A stretch of DNA of 64,000 bases from Cyrtodaria siliqua (GCA_037043455.1 JAWPHD010011472.1:1-64000), one strand, 5' to 3'. Positions 21,140 to 33,209 are shown, counted from the stretch's first letter. Numbers and translations: made by a program. Notes: generated by a model not told the origin, from the sequence alone.

Positions 21140-21715
21140 AAGTTGTTTTTTTAATTTAATAATTTCTTAACATGACTTTGCAAAACAACAAATCAATTAT
21201 TATTTTACGTTTTATTTTCTTTTCTTTACACGAAATTTCAGTATTTCATTTGACTGCTACATCTACCTGCAAAAGAAATATTTTACAGATATTAGACAAT
21301 TATTACATAAAATATGCATGTATTACCATATTAAAACACCCTGGTGGTGACATAATTTGGCATTTAAAACTGAAATGAGTTGCATTCTGTAGCACTTAAT
21401 TTACATGGAAGTTATTAGAAATATAAAAATATCGGACAGGGAAGTAGTAGCATTCAAGGAGGACTGTCAACCACAAAACACAGAAACAAACACGCAAACA
21501 GACAAACAAGAAGGCAAAAGTAATATTAAATGCAAACGACATCACAAACACAAAAGGGTTGACAATAGGGCTACCGCATTGGAACGGTTTTTAATACAAC
21601 ATTGATCCTCAAAATAGTGATTATACAGTACAGTATATTTTTTGTTTAAGTATTTGCCCTTCATATGTGACATTAACCTTTTTAGCTCAACTATTAGAAG
21701 AATAAGAGAGCTTAT
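21140..21715 (+). repeat. Repeat-bearing spacer, including a 21460-21605 dispersed repeat
   Basis: The part GACTGTCAACCACAAAACAC through CATCACAAACACAAAAGGGT and GGGCTACCGCATTGGAACGG recurs inside the LINE at 61955-62075. No host gene was found. Short frames here are repeat-derived. Confidence 0.65.
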
Positions 21716-22330
21716 GTAATCACCCCGACGTCGGCGTCGGCGTCCCACATCAAGGTTTGCGTGTAAGCTGTGTTTACAAGTCTATATCTCTTACATTTCT
21801 TATCCTAGTACAACCAAATTTGTTCATGGGCTTCCTTATAGCATTATCTTAAGAGCTGCATAAGCAATTTTGGTTCCTGTAACCCATGGGCTCCAATGGA
21901 ACCCAAATTATGATAGCTCATAAAAATGTCCCATTTCACATCAAATTTTGCGTGTAACCTGTGTCTACAAGTCTATATCTCTAACAATTCTTACCCTAGC
22001 ACAACCAGATTTGGCCATTAGCTTCCTTATAACATTATCGTAATGGCTGCTTAAGTAATTTTGGTTCCTGTAACCCCTGGGCTCCCATGGAACCCAAATT
22101 CTATGGAACCCAAATTCTGTTAGCCCATAAAATATGTCTGTTTCACATCAAATTTTGCGTGTAAGCTGTGTTTACAGGTCTATATCTCTTACATTTCTTG
22201 TCCTAGCTGAACTAAATTTTGGAATTGGTTTCCTTATAGTATGTTGTAAAGGGTTGGATAAGTAATTTTGTCTTCTCCAAATTCTGGTCTCCCATGGAAC
22301 CCAAATTGTGATGGCCCATAAAATGTGCAA
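21716..22330 (+). repeat. ~200-bp tandem repeat, three copies
   Basis: Repeated blocks are TTTGCGTGTAAGCTGTGTTT, CTATATCTCTTACATTTCTT, GGTTCCTGTAACCC and CATGGAACCCAAATT at about 21755, 21950 and 22150. The opening CGACGTCGGCGTCGGCGTCC is typical of a widespread dispersed repeat. Confidence 0.8.
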
Positions 22331-22439
22331 TAAAGGCAGATCTAGGTTTGCATGTAAGGATGTATATATCTATAATTTTGATTTTGGGATTTGTTATAGC
22401 ATTATGCATCTTATTACTTCACCCATATTGGGGCATGGG

Positions 22440-23340
22440 CTCTCTCCTCCCGCCCCCCACCCTCCACCCCCACATCTTTTTTTTTTTTACATATTTCTCT
22501 GTTGTTTTAGTCAATTCTGACACATATATGTTGCCCCCTCCCTGCCCACCCCCCCACCCCCGCCTCTCACCCCAAACACTTGAAACGCTTTTTTTTTTTT
22601 ACATATTTCTTTGTTGTTTTAATCAATTCTTACACATATATGTTGCCTTCTCCCCCCCAACCCACTCCCGCCTCTCACCCCCGCTCCCCCCACCCAAACC
22701 CCCACTTGAATGTTTTTATTTTTTTTTACATATTTCTGTGTTGCTTTTGTCAATTCTTACACATATATGTTGCCCCCTCCCCAACCCCCAACAACCCCCG
22801 CCCGCCCCCGCTCCACCCCACCCCCACTTGAAACTCTATTTTTTTTTTTTTTACATATTTCTGTGTTGCTTTTGTCAATTCTTAAACATCCCCCCCCCCC
22901 CACCACACATCGAAACTAGAATATTTATTTTTTTACATATTTCTGTGTTTTTTGGTAAATTCTTAAACCATAGCTTCTTACCCCTATGTTGCCCCTTCCC
23001 CACACCCCCTGCTTCTGTCCCCGCCCCCTCCCCCCACCCCACACACACTCAAAGCTTTTAGTCAATTCTTACACATATCTGTGTTGACCCCCCCCCCCCC
23101 CCCCCCACCCACATGCTCGAAACGAATATTTTTATTTAATGTTTATTGTTTTTTTACATATATCTGTGTAGTTTTGGTAATTTCTTACACATATATGTGT
23201 GTTGTTTATTAATTTCTTACACATAGCTTCTTACACATACACACTCGAAACTGTTTTTTTTTCTCGTTTTTTTTGTTTACATATTTCTGTGTTGTTTTTG
23301 TCAATTCTTACACAGCTATCTTGCTATCGTGTTTCAGTTT
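22440..23340 (+). repeat. C-run/T-run minisatellite (~130-bp unit)
   Basis: About seven units contain a C-rich tract (CCCCCTCCC, CCCCCACCCC), a T-tract, TTTACATATTTCTGTGTTG and TTTTGTCAATTCTTACACAT. The plus strand is almost free of G. The 237-codon open frame at 22348-23061 is a low-complexity product of this composition. Confidence 0.9.
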
Positions 23341-24240
23341 CATATTCAATATGCATACGCATTAAAGTAGGTCACGTGATCATATGATTTAATTATTGTT
23401 AATGAAATAGTTCTGTCTGGAAAACTTGCCAACTACACTAGTTTTTGTTATATAAACATTAATATTAATTCATAGGATGCTTTAAGGTTCTTAGAAATTC
23501 TTGTTGTGTAATCGAAGTATGTACACTTTATTTGAATTGTATGTACAAGCGCTAACGATATAATCACAATTTAAATTAATATTCATGATATAGCAACAAA
23601 ACCAACCGAGACTTCGGTTTTCCAGACCAAACATTTTCCTCAATATCAAATTCAAAACTAAATGTGCAGCTTATTTAATGCATGACTGTGCACATTTCAT
23701 ATTAAACTGAAGCACATTTAGAGGGTTTTCTCTTGAATTTGTATATTGGCACCAATTACTCGCTCAGATTGTCTCTAGTTCCTTCAAAACATGCACTTCT
23801 TTTCTTTTTGTTTAATATTATTATTCCATCATCATTTCCATTGATATAGTTGACTGACTTGTGATAGTGATCTTTGACTGACAATAAATAATGTAGTTGA
23901 CAACATAAAACCTTAGTGCATATCTCTATCTGCTTTGAAGTTAATTCTCAAACAATAAAAAATAGAAAGACGAGTAACCTATCATATAATGTCTGACTTC
24001 AACAGACATGCTTATTAAATTACTTCTTACTAGGCGTGAATTTCACACTGTGTTATAATACATTGAGGATCTTACACGAGTGCTCGTTTCATATGAAAAA
24101 TATGCAACAAATTGGTAATTTTTATATTTTACAAGCATAATTGAGTAAAATACGGTAATAAGATTATTCAATAAGTTTCATCTTATTACGAAATGAATAC
24201 GAGTGTAAGATTATTTTTAACGTTACTGTCAAAAACCTTA
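23341..24240. other. No gene seen
   Basis: AT-rich, no supported coding frame. No clear repeat was recognised. Confidence 0.5.
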
Positions 24241-24249
24241 AACTAGAAG

Positions 24250-24990
24250 GGAGTTCCATGTAACACTTATCGCCTGCCATGTGCTTATTTCAGCAAGTAA
24301 AATTTTAACTAAAAACATTTGAAGACAGTAGGTGCAATCCTTCATGAATTATGGAGCAGATTTTTTTTTAATTGATAAAACTTACGAAAAGGGGCATACC
24401 TCTGCATTGGATAATTGATATTAAAGTAGAAACTGTATAAAGTTTCATGACCATAGGTCAATGTTTTGTCAAGTTATTAGCTAAGTTAGGTTGCAGGTTA
24501 AACTTTTATAAAAAGGGCTATAACTCTGCCAAAAATAAAAGTCAACAGCATTGAATAATTGATAAAGAAGAATTGTATAAAGTTTTATGACCATAGGTCA
24601 ATATTTTGTCATGTTATGAGCCAGGTTATTTTACAGGTTAAAGATTTATGAAAAGGGGCATAACTCTAGTCAAAATGTCAGGGTTATTGGACATGTGTAA
24701 TGACATTTCTCTAAGTAAGATGAAGATGTGTGTGAAGTTAAGTTTCATGAACGTAGACCAAATACTTTTCAAGTTATGGCCAGTTATAAGCTTACAAGGT
24801 TAGGTTGCAGGTTCAAGTTTGATGAAAATGGGGAATAACTCTGCAAATATGGAAGTCAGAGCTTTTGGACATGATTAATGACATTCCTTGAGTTAAGATG
24901 AAGAATTAGATTTGTGTGAAGTTTTATAGACAAAGGTCAAATACTTTTCAAATCATGGCCAAGGTTAGGTTGCAGGCTAAAGTGTGACGG
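24250..24990 (+). repeat. Diverged ~120-bp tandem repeat
   Basis: Units contain GGGGCATAACTCT, GTATAAAGTTTCATGACCAT, AGGTCAATGTTTTGTCAAG and TTAGGTTGCAGGTTAAA. About five diverged copies. This is the type of repeat that is common in bivalve genomes. Confidence 0.75.
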
Positions 24991-25192
24991 ACCTCACGGC
25001 GGACACAGTGATCCCTAAGTGTTTGCCATGCTATGCAGGTGACACAAAATAATTAGGATGGCATAAAACTGACCCAACGTCATACACATTCGCGCCAAAA
25101 TGTCACGGGTTGACATAATGTCATGTGATGAAAAATGTTGGGTATCGAAGAGTGTCAGGCACTTTATGCAACCTTTTTAAACAATCAAAAAC

Positions 25193-25506
25193 TACTTTAT
25201 GTTAGGCAAAAAAAAAAAAAATAGGTGTGTTTATGCTCTTAAAAAATAGGGTAGGTCGGTAGGCATTTTTTTCTTTTCTTTTTCTTTTTTGGAGCAAGAT
25301 ATTGTGAGATTCTACATGTATTTATCTCATAAACCCCATAAAAGTTGATGACACAACTGAAAGTTTCTCTGCGATGTCAGTTTACCTCGATATATTGTGA
25401 TAAATCATTGTTCAGAACAAATTTTTTTATATTTTTTTTTCATAAAAAGTTTTAAAAATAGGATCGGTCGGGCCACCGGAAACACAGGTATTTTTTTTGG
25501 CCTTAA
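25193..25506. mobile_element. MITE-like element with GGCC/A-run ends, copy 1
   Basis: The ends are TTAGGCAAAAAAAA and TTTTTTTTGGCCTTAA, with internal TAGGGTAGGTCGGTAGG and ATCGGTCGGGCCACCGG. A related element in the other orientation is at about 32003-32330. Confidence 0.65.
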
Positions 25507-25855
25507 TGAGTTATTAAGAGTCGTTATTGATAAATAATAAGTTAATGACTTGGATCATGAATAACTTTTAATTGAACTGAATTGTTAGAGGCGCCCCAGA
25601 GAGAGGAGTAGGATATATAGGAATCTGGGAACCGTGCCCTACTGTTATTATTGACAAAATTCTTATATGGTTATTTAACATGCCCTCACCCTGGGGTGGC
25701 TCTAAATGATCTTGTTGTTCCACAATAATAGTTATGTTTACAAAAATTAGGTGTATTTAGCTGTATACAAATATATATGGATACATAGAGGGCATTTTGT
25801 AGCCAATAATTTATCTCCTTATTTGTCATGACCTATTCTGCCTTGTTTTCTACAG
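25507..25855. other. No gene seen
   Basis: Spacer with one copy of GCGCCCCAGAGAGAGGA at about 25592. That motif belongs to the repeat family amplified at 28.9-30.5 kb. Confidence 0.5.
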
Positions 25856-25970
25856 TGCTGGCTGTGTGGTTGTCCACGCTTTGCTTGAATTTCACCCAGA
25901 ACTGGGCCACTGGGCAAGAACACTAGGCGTGGACCCTTCCCTTTTTACCCGCATCATCCCATTGACATAG
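25856..25970 (+). CDS. Candidate terminal exon, unknown product
   Basis: Acceptor TTTTCTACAG ends at 25855. The frame offset by one base reads through 37 codons, including VVVHALLEFHPEL, GHWARTLGVDPSLF and TRIIPLT, to TAG at 25968-25970. The amino-acid composition is coding-like and unlike the repeats around it. GTAAAT follows immediately, but splicing there would put the TAG in frame, so a last exon is the simpler reading. I do not recognise the family. No partner exon on the plus strand was found. Confidence 0.3.
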
Positions 25971-25989
25971 GTAAATGATCTCTGTAAAT

Positions 25990-26850
25990 ATCTGAAAATT
26001 AGCAAAATAGCTAAATGAGAAGAGAGACATATTTATGGCTATAACAACAGTAATGAGTGTCAATAGCATTCAATGATCAACTGCCTAAATTTCAAAGACA
26101 AACTGTTTAGAGAGAAATTAGAAAAATGCTATCAGTTACATGAAATGTTTTAATAGTGTGAAAACAACTTTTAGATCAAGGTCTTTCACACTGACCTACT
26201 ATTTGCAATAATGGGCAATACATTTGAATGAATATAGAGTTATGGTTCTTGTGCTTCCTCTTTTTGTCCTCTATCAATGAGTGAATTTTCATTACAATCC
26301 CATTAGTAGTTTTTGAGTTATGTTCCGGACAAAAAATGTAACTATAAAATTACACAGGGCAATAACTCTAATTTGAATGAAGATAGCGTTATGGTTCTTG
26401 TGCTCTAAATGTCCTCTCATTGCATTGATATACGGACGGACAAAGCAGCAACTAAAAAGTGGTCCCTAATTACTTTTTTTTTTAAATACAGGATCATCTC
26501 TTCTTAAAATTATACCAACAGATATTGACATAGTATCTTCTGTTGAGCAGGTGTTAAATTTTATCGGTTTTGTGATATATACATTCTGTTTTAAAGCTGT
26601 GAAAGCAATTTGTGATTTACATAGAATTTAATTTAATTTTGATCAACCACAGATCTGTGGAACATGTCCATATAATTTAAGGAAAATTCACCAAGAGGTG
26701 AAAAATAACCATTTGTATGATTGTAATTACTATTCTATCAGAAATGAGAACTTCGACTATTTTGAGGGTGTGTTAGTCAGAAAACTTGGCAAATCTGTTG
26801 GTAAAGATCTGACAAGACATATATAATTATTTGTCATTAATTTTATTACT
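25990..26850. other. Spacer with a two-copy repeat
   Basis: GGGCAATA, TTTGAATGAATATAGAGTTA and TGGTTCTTGTGCT at about 26212-26285 recur at about 26358-26412. No gene was seen. Confidence 0.5.
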
Positions 26851-26861
26851 ATTAAACTAAC

Positions 26862-26978
26862 CAGTTTAGCTGCAAGAAGTAGGTCCTTTCCCTGATCCCC
26901 TCGAAATCTTCCAAAGAGAAACTGGGCCAAACGTGGTAGGTCGAAACAACCATAATCGTCACCCTTTTCTGACATGAT
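26862..26978 (-). CDS. Candidate internal exon of an unidentified gene
   Basis: On the minus strand a TTTCCATACAG acceptor leads into 39 open codons, including SEKGDDYGCFDLPRLAQF and FGRFRGDQGKDLLLAAKL. It closes at a good donor (CTG|GTTAGT). Length is 117 bp, a multiple of three, and both ends are phase 0. Base composition is richer in G+C than the flanks. A possible neighbour on the same strand is 28346-28450. Between them, 27555-27599 reads QYFENTSDFFTDDVK up to a GTAATT donor but lacks a convincing acceptor. I do not recognise the protein. Confidence 0.45.
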
Positions 26979-26999
26979 CTGTATGGAAATTAGACATGT

Positions 27000-28320
27000 A
27001 TTAAACAGTTGCTTTTAGGACTTTAAAATGTTCTTTTGCCAAAATGTAATAAAATCAGAAAAATAACATGATACTATAATTATACTTGGATGCACTTTAT
27101 TTCTTTTTCTTTTTTCATAATTTATGTATACAACATTAGAACAACTCATTTATTTGTCCCATTACTTATACTACCTTACAGCTTGTGAAATTAGTTATTT
27201 ACACATTGATATAATACACCTTAAAGAATGATCTATTTCTTAAATTATATAATAACCTGATTTTAATAAAATTAATAACATAAACTGTTATACATGTAAT
27301 TGTGCTCAAACAATCCATCGTATTTATAAATAATATTATATTGTTGTTATTGAACTCTTACAGGAATAAGTTTTGTAAAAATAACAAATTCTTCATGATT
27401 TTAACCGAGACCTATTTAAAGAAACTTTCAAATTTACCTGATTTTACCTAAACAGTTTTTTTTATAAATTCGAAGTTAATTTGATAGATGTTATTCCCTA
27501 CAAAATCTACTCACCCAACATCAATATTTTATTACATTTCTGTTGGTGAATTACCTTGACATCATCAGTAAAGAAATCACTGGTGTTTTCAAAATATTGT
27601 TAATTCAATTGTATGTGTAAATTTCACTAAATCATAATTAACTCCCATAAATGGCGCCTTTGCAGAGACCAGACAAAAAACCCACACCCTCAGAGTTTAA
27701 TCTGCACCATTAATCGACACACAAGTGAAATTACATATATATATACATTATGTAAACTCGTTTATCCAGTGAAATATAAATATCTTGCGACATGTGTGCA
27801 AATGTTATCAACCAATGTCTTGTGTGCTCCATGTATACCTTTGTTTCTATCAAGTTTGTTTGCATAGTGTTTTACATAATTTTGAGCACATGTTAGGCCA
27901 TATATGACGGTCAATTATTTTTGTGGTAGAGGCAGACCACCCCGTTGTTGATATATATAAAACACATCTACAGCCGACTAAAATCATAAATCAAAGTGCA
28001 TTACAAAACAGGTCAACATTCTACACAGTGAATAAATCTCGGTCTAACAGTATAAAACGAATTTCTAACTAAAAGAAAATTCTGTGGGATTTTTGCGGTT
28101 ATGTATAACGGCAATGTTTATAGATCTGCATATTTTTAAATTTTATATGAAAAAAACACACCTCAAGTGGCACTTCGCACACTTCAATTTATCTTTGCAA
28201 AAAGCTCATGACTTTGACATGATTTAATTATGGAAACCAGATTTTGTTACTTTCAGTACTTTTTTTTATTATCACTATTAATATCTATATATATATTATC
28301 ATGATTATATACGTACATAT
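27000..28320. other. Mostly non-coding; possible intron
   Basis: AT-rich sequence between the two minus-strand candidate exons. It includes the doubtful small exon at 27555-27599 and a SINE-tail fragment near 27925. Confidence 0.45.
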
Positions 28321-28345
28321 TTTGATCATCAGCACATGATTCCCG

Positions 28346-28450
28346 TTACAGTACTTGCAACACTTGTGTTTCTGCCTCTAGGAGTCTGTGGCACTCCATA
28401 TTCAGAGAAAAGATCTTGGCTCTCAGGTGGTTGGGTTTCTTGCTATCCTG
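28346..28450 (-). CDS. Candidate exon of an unidentified gene
   Basis: On the minus strand the acceptor ATTATTAACAG precedes an open frame of 34 codons: KKPNHLRAKIFSLNMECHRL, then LEAETQVLQ. A stop lies seven bases beyond a possible donor (CAA|GTACTG at 28354). The peptide looks like an amphipathic helix and is not repeat-derived. It could be an upstream exon of the gene containing 26862-26978, but phase and order are not proven. Confidence 0.35.
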   Translation of the reverse strand, partial: QDSKKPNHLRAKIFSLNMECHRLLEAETQVLQVL

Positions 28451-28879
28451 CTGTTAATAATTAAAACATCAAACTCCACCCAATATAACTACATTATACA
28501 TGCAACAATAAAGAGTCCAGTAATAAAAATCAACAACAGGTGTTAACATATAAATATTGCATCACTGTGAGTGTGACAGTTATGATATCATAGTTCTAAA
28601 TGATCATATACATGTATATAGTTTTTATAAATATGCACATTTATTGATTGATGGGGGGAAAAATCAGCAATTGTATGAAAAATATGTATACTTAATGGCA
28701 ATAATACTTTATAATTATGACCAGTTGTAGCAGGCCATGGCATCCGCACCGGCCATGGTGTCCGCGGATACTATGGGCTATGCGTAGGAGGCCATGGTGT
28801 CCGCAGGGGGCTTCTCAACGATATGTGATCGAGTGTAAGGTGGTATAATAACATATTGGGTGGAGACGTAATGACTGCA

Positions 28880-30475
28880 TGAGTCAATTGAATTGAACTG
28901 AATCTTGTTTATTTAGAGCCGCCCCAGAGAGAGGAAGGTGGCAGTGGCGTAGCCAGGCATACTCATGTACGCCCGGACGTACTCTAGAAAATCGAATATG
29001 AAAAAATAAAAGTGCTTTTTTTTTAAATCAGCAATAAAAATTGAAGTGGGGTAGGGGGTGAGGCACTATTTTTAAAAACACACTTAATGAATGGAATGAG
29101 GAAAGCCTTCAAAATCTCGCTCAAATGAAGCCACAAACCTCTGAAATTGCACTCAAGTTTCAAAATTTTCCCCACCAGGAGGTGGCACCCACTTCTGCAC
29201 CCTCCCACAGTGCGTATTCTCCAAAAGGCTCTGGCTATGCCCCTGGGTGGTATAAAAGCTAAGTGAGTGGTGAAATAATGACTAAAATTAATGAGGAAAT
29301 TAAATTGAACTGTATATTGTTTAACGGCTCATAAACACATAATTGGTTATTTAGAGCTGCTCCAGAGAGTTGAAGTTGGTATTATACACTATTGAGTTGT
29401 GGAACATTGAATTGAATCTTGTATAATGGCTCATCAACACGTTATAATACAACATTCCCATTTCTCTGGGATACTATATCTCTAAATAATCTGTTATGTG
29501 TTGATGAGCCTTTGAACAATATTCAATTCACCCCCACGCAATAAGTTCTCCTGACTTAATCATTATTTCACCACCCACTATGTTATAATACCACCTTCCA
29601 CTTTCTTTGGGGCGGCTTTATATAATCTATAATGTGTTGATGAGCCGTTGAACAATATTCAATTCAATTTCCACCCACTAAATAAGTTATACCTTCAACT
29701 TTCTGTGGGACAGCTCTAAATAATCTATAATGTGTTGATGAGCCGTTGAACAATATTCAATTCACCCTCACGCAATAAGTTCTCCTGACTTAATCATTAT
29801 TTCACCACCCACTAAGTTATAATACCACCTTCCACTTTCTTTGGGGTGGCTCTAAATAACCTATAATGTGTTGATGAGCCGTTGAACAATATTCAATTCA
29901 ATTTCACCCCCACTCAATAACATAATACGCCTTCAACTTTCTCTGGGGCGGCTCTAAATAACCTGTAATGTGTTGATGAGCCTTTGAACAATATTCAATT
30001 CACCCTCACGCAATTAGTTCTCCTGACTTCATCATTATTTCACCACCCACTAAGTTATAATACCACCTTCCACTTTCTTTGGGGTGGCTCTAAACAACCT
30101 ATAATGTGTTGATGAGCCGTTGAACAATATTCAATTAAATTACAGCCCACTAAATAAGTTATAATATACCTTCAACTTTCTGTGGGACAGCTCTAAATAA
30201 CCTATGTGGTCATGAACTGTTGAACAATATTCAATTCAATGTTCCCCAACTCAATAAGTTATAATACACCTTCAACTTTCTCTGTGGCAGGCTCTAAATA
30301 ATCTATAATGTGTTCACGAGCCGTTGAACAATATTCAATTCGATTTCCCCCCACTCAATAAGTTGAATAGACCTTCAACTTTCCCTGGGGCAGCTCTAAA
30401 TAACCTGTAATGTGTTCATGACACATTGAACAATATTCCAATTCAATTCCACCCCCACCCCACTTACAAAATCAA
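28880..30475. repeat. Alternating ~100/135-bp tandem array
   Basis: Units share GTGTTGATGAGCCGTTGAAC, AATATTCAATTCA and CTTTGGGGCGGCTCTAAATA. From 29500 on, two variants alternate: one with CCTGACTTAATCATTATTTC (~135 bp) and one without (~100 bp), a ~235-bp higher-order unit. The first part (28880-29440) is in the opposite orientation (TTTAGAGCCGCCCCAGAGAG). Confidence 0.85.
28942..29245. mobile_element. hAT-like MITE nested in the tandem array
   Basis: The element begins CAGTGGCGTAGCCAGG and ends CTGGCTATGCCCCTG, an imperfect terminal inverted repeat of the common animal hAT type. It splits GAAGGTGG|GGTGGTAT of the array, leaving GGTGG on both sides. hAT duplications are normally 8 bp; only five match here. 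No transposase is encoded. Confidence 0.75.
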
Positions 30476-30479
30476 ATGC

Positions 30480-31500
30480 CGTTAAAAATAAAGGATATAT
30501 GAACTATTGAAAATTTGCAAAAAAACATAAATGGGGACGGCCATCTTGAAACAATGATGTCATCTCTTTTTACCATATATGGCATACTCACAAAATGTCT
30601 TTTAAAGCAAAGAAAATCACTTTTTCTTTGTATTTTGTCAATATGACATAATATTATATGGTAAAAAGACGCAATGACATCGTTCCAGGATGGCCGCCTC
30701 CAATTATGTTCTTTGCAAATTGTTAACTGGTCATATCTCCTTTATTTTTCATAATATTTTGATAATTTATTTCGCTTTTTTTCAAGTTTTTCTTTTAAAT
30801 AAATCTTGTTTGAAAATAGTGCATCAATCCCTTTAATATCATCCGATTTTGATAATTCGTCCACCTTTTTCAAAACTCTCAATGATTATAGAGATTGTTT
30901 GAAAAATTAGGCCAAATACATTTATATGTGCCGTTTCGGTTTCCCGACAGACCCCGTTTTTAAAGGGACACATGGCAATCTTGAGTTTTATTCAAACTTT
31001 AAAATTTGCTCCTCAATTTACTTGATAGGTTTCATTCAAATTTCAGAAGTGTTTGACCTATTAGCACCACAAATTCAGCTAGATTAAGTGTATGAATTTT
31101 GTATTTTCCATAGGTGTCACATAAACATGAGCAAGAAAAAATCAAACCTGGCTACATTATGTACTTTATTGTTTTAAATTACTGGTCTCGGCTATACTGA
31201 AGATATTAAACCAACAACAATGTCTGCTGCCCATCTTTCCCTATGGGAAAATTAATTGAGGTGTGAGACCTGTAAGCACTATTGAATAAATACACCTGTT
31301 ATGCACTACTTTGACAATAAAAACTTCCATTACTGTTGACAACAATCCAAGAAGTTCCAAATTTTGCACAGAACGCACAGTCATCCGGGCCATTTTAAGC
31401 CAGTTTACTGTCACCCAAACATAAACATCTCAAACGGTGTCACAGTACATTTTCCAAGGAGGTGAATACTGTCTACCTATGGGTTTTTCCCAGATAGACA
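30480..31500. other. Non-coding spacer with a MITE family 1-type end
   Basis: At 30957 TTTAAAGGGACACATGGCAA and CTTGAGTTTTATTCAAAC resemble the MITE family 1 left end. A matching right end was not found. At about 30540-30700 two similar blocks in opposite orientation (GACGGCCATCTTGAAAC.. and ..GGATGGCCGCCTCC) suggest another foldback element. Confidence 0.45.
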
Positions 31501-31502
31501 TT

Positions 31503-31574
31503 CAGTGCAGAAATTGAATTGAATTGAGTTTTAAGACGCACCAACACATGAAAGGTATATGCCAGTGCAGAAAT
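31503..31574 (-). mobile_element. 5'-truncated SINE tail with 12-bp target duplication
   Basis: CAGTGCAGAAAT occurs at 31503-31514 and 31563-31574. Between them are 48 bp: TGAATTGAATTGAG, then TTAAGACGCACCAACACATG. These match the SINE tail at about 10930-11000. It is an insertion of only the last ~48 bp of the element. Confidence 0.88.
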
Positions 31575-31651
31575 ATTGTAATTAACCCAAAAGTTACTTC
31601 AGTAAATGTCCTAATGAAACGACTTTAATTTAAAAAAAAAACAAAAAAAGC

Positions 31652-31957
31652 TACCATATTGTTTCTAATTAGCGCTCCCTCTATAATTAGCGCCCACCCT
31701 AACTTTAAAAAAAAAAAATCTTACCTTGAGGTGTAAAAGTGGTTAATATCCAAGAAAAGTGGTTAAAATCCAAGAAACTGTATACACACACTTATGAATT
31801 TAATTCTATATTTCCGTAACATAAATTTTTTTAGCATTATATAAGGAAATTAAAATGTGTATTGGCTTACGAAGAGTTTTTTAATAGGTGCCCCCACCCC
31901 CACTTTCAGAAAATGTCACGCAGGCCTCCGGGGGTGCTAATTAAAAACAATATGGTA
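31652..31957. mobile_element. MITE with TACCATATTGTTT ends (~306 bp)
   Basis: TACCATATTGTTTCTAATTA at 31652 and TAATTAAAAACAATATGGTA ending at 31957 form the terminal inverted repeat. GCGCTCCC and GGGGGTGC lie just inside. A 121-codon frame starting at 31862 crosses this element's end into the next repeat, so it is not a gene. Confidence 0.8.
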
Positions 31958-32002
31958 TGTGGTGACGTCAACACCATTTGTACATTTACTGCTGCCTGTA
32001 TC

Positions 32003-32330
32003 TTAGGCCTAACAAAAAAACGACCCTACTTTATCACCGCCGACCCTAAATATTTTAAGCAAAAAAAAAAGGAATATTACAATCAAACAACAAATATTTT
32101 TATTCAAATGATAATTTTATTAGCCAGAGTTGTTAAGCATCTTATCTGGATCCAAACTGTTTGCAAAGGTTATCAAGAAGTTGCCTTAGTACAAAAATGG
32201 CCTAATAGATGCGAACAATATATATAAAAAAAAATATCTAAAAAAACATATTTTTCCTACCTACCTAGTACCCTAACTTTTTGACAGGGTGAAACCAGAA
32301 ACACACAGATTTTTTTTTTAGGCCTTATGT
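32003..32330. mobile_element. MITE-like element with GGCC/A-run ends, copy 2
   Basis: TTAGGCCTAACAAAAAAACG at the left and TTTTTTTTTAGGCCTTA at the right, with CGACCCTAC and CCTACCTACCTAGTACCC inside. It is related to 25193-25506 in inverse orientation. A third fragment is near 32465. Confidence 0.65.
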
Positions 32331-32339
32331 CCCATTTCA

Positions 32340-33205
32340 GAAAAAAACACTTCCTGTAGTATTTGGATGCAACATCCCTATATGTATTGTAGTTAGTTTA
32401 TTATAATTAGATTTTAAAGTATTGAGTGAAAAAAAAAAAGAGAAGGCGAAATATCAAATCAAATATTTTCCCTACCTACCTAATTTTTTTTTTAGCATGT
32501 AACCACACATATAATTCTATTTTGCATCCGGCATTTCGTACCAAAAACTAGTCTGGGTATGAAGCATCCAGGATATGGAACGTTTATATGCACCCTTTTA
32601 TATTCATCTTCAAATATAATAGTACAGCATGAATGCACACATACACAACCAGCAAGGCTTGAAATTAGCACTAGACCGGAAGCCCCAGACTAGTCATAGT
32701 AAAAATGCTACTAATATTTCTTTCTGGGTAGTCTGATGGGCTATTTAAAAATTAGTTTAAAAAAGTTAGATTAATTATATTCTAAAGGCATGGGTGTCTG
32801 ATACCGGAAAAGCTAAAAATGGGAGGAGTATGAAAATTGGTAGAGCAGTCTCGCCCTGTACTGGCTTTATACCAGATATCGTCATTTTTATGTTGGTTCC
32901 TTAATATATCTAAATCAAAACTAGTCATCTCATAAATATTTTTGCCGGTAGAGAAGCTTACCCCTTTTCCGTAAATATTCTTTGTTAACATTGTTCCTAT
33001 TCTCAGTAACACGTGTCACGTGACCGTTACTAAATATAGACTGAACTGGGCCGGTGGTCTGAGTTGAATGTAGTAGTTATCGTCATGTTCGGTTTAATAC
33101 CGAAAAATCCATGTTTGGGACGATGAAAACGTGTGTAGTTATTAATTGTAACATAAATATACCATTGCACATGAATACACAAAAATAAATATCTAGAAGA
33201 AAAGT
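32340..33205. other. No gene seen
   Basis: AT-rich spacer with a fragment of the preceding element family. No supportable coding frame. Confidence 0.45.
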
Positions 33206-33209
33206 ATCT

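Noticed and set aside
22348..23061. 237-codon open frame
   Set aside because: Pro/Phe/His low complexity from C- and T-runs; open only because G is nearly absent. No domain or splice logic.
31862..32227. 121-codon open frame
   Set aside because: Runs across the end of one MITE into another repeat; no coding-like features.
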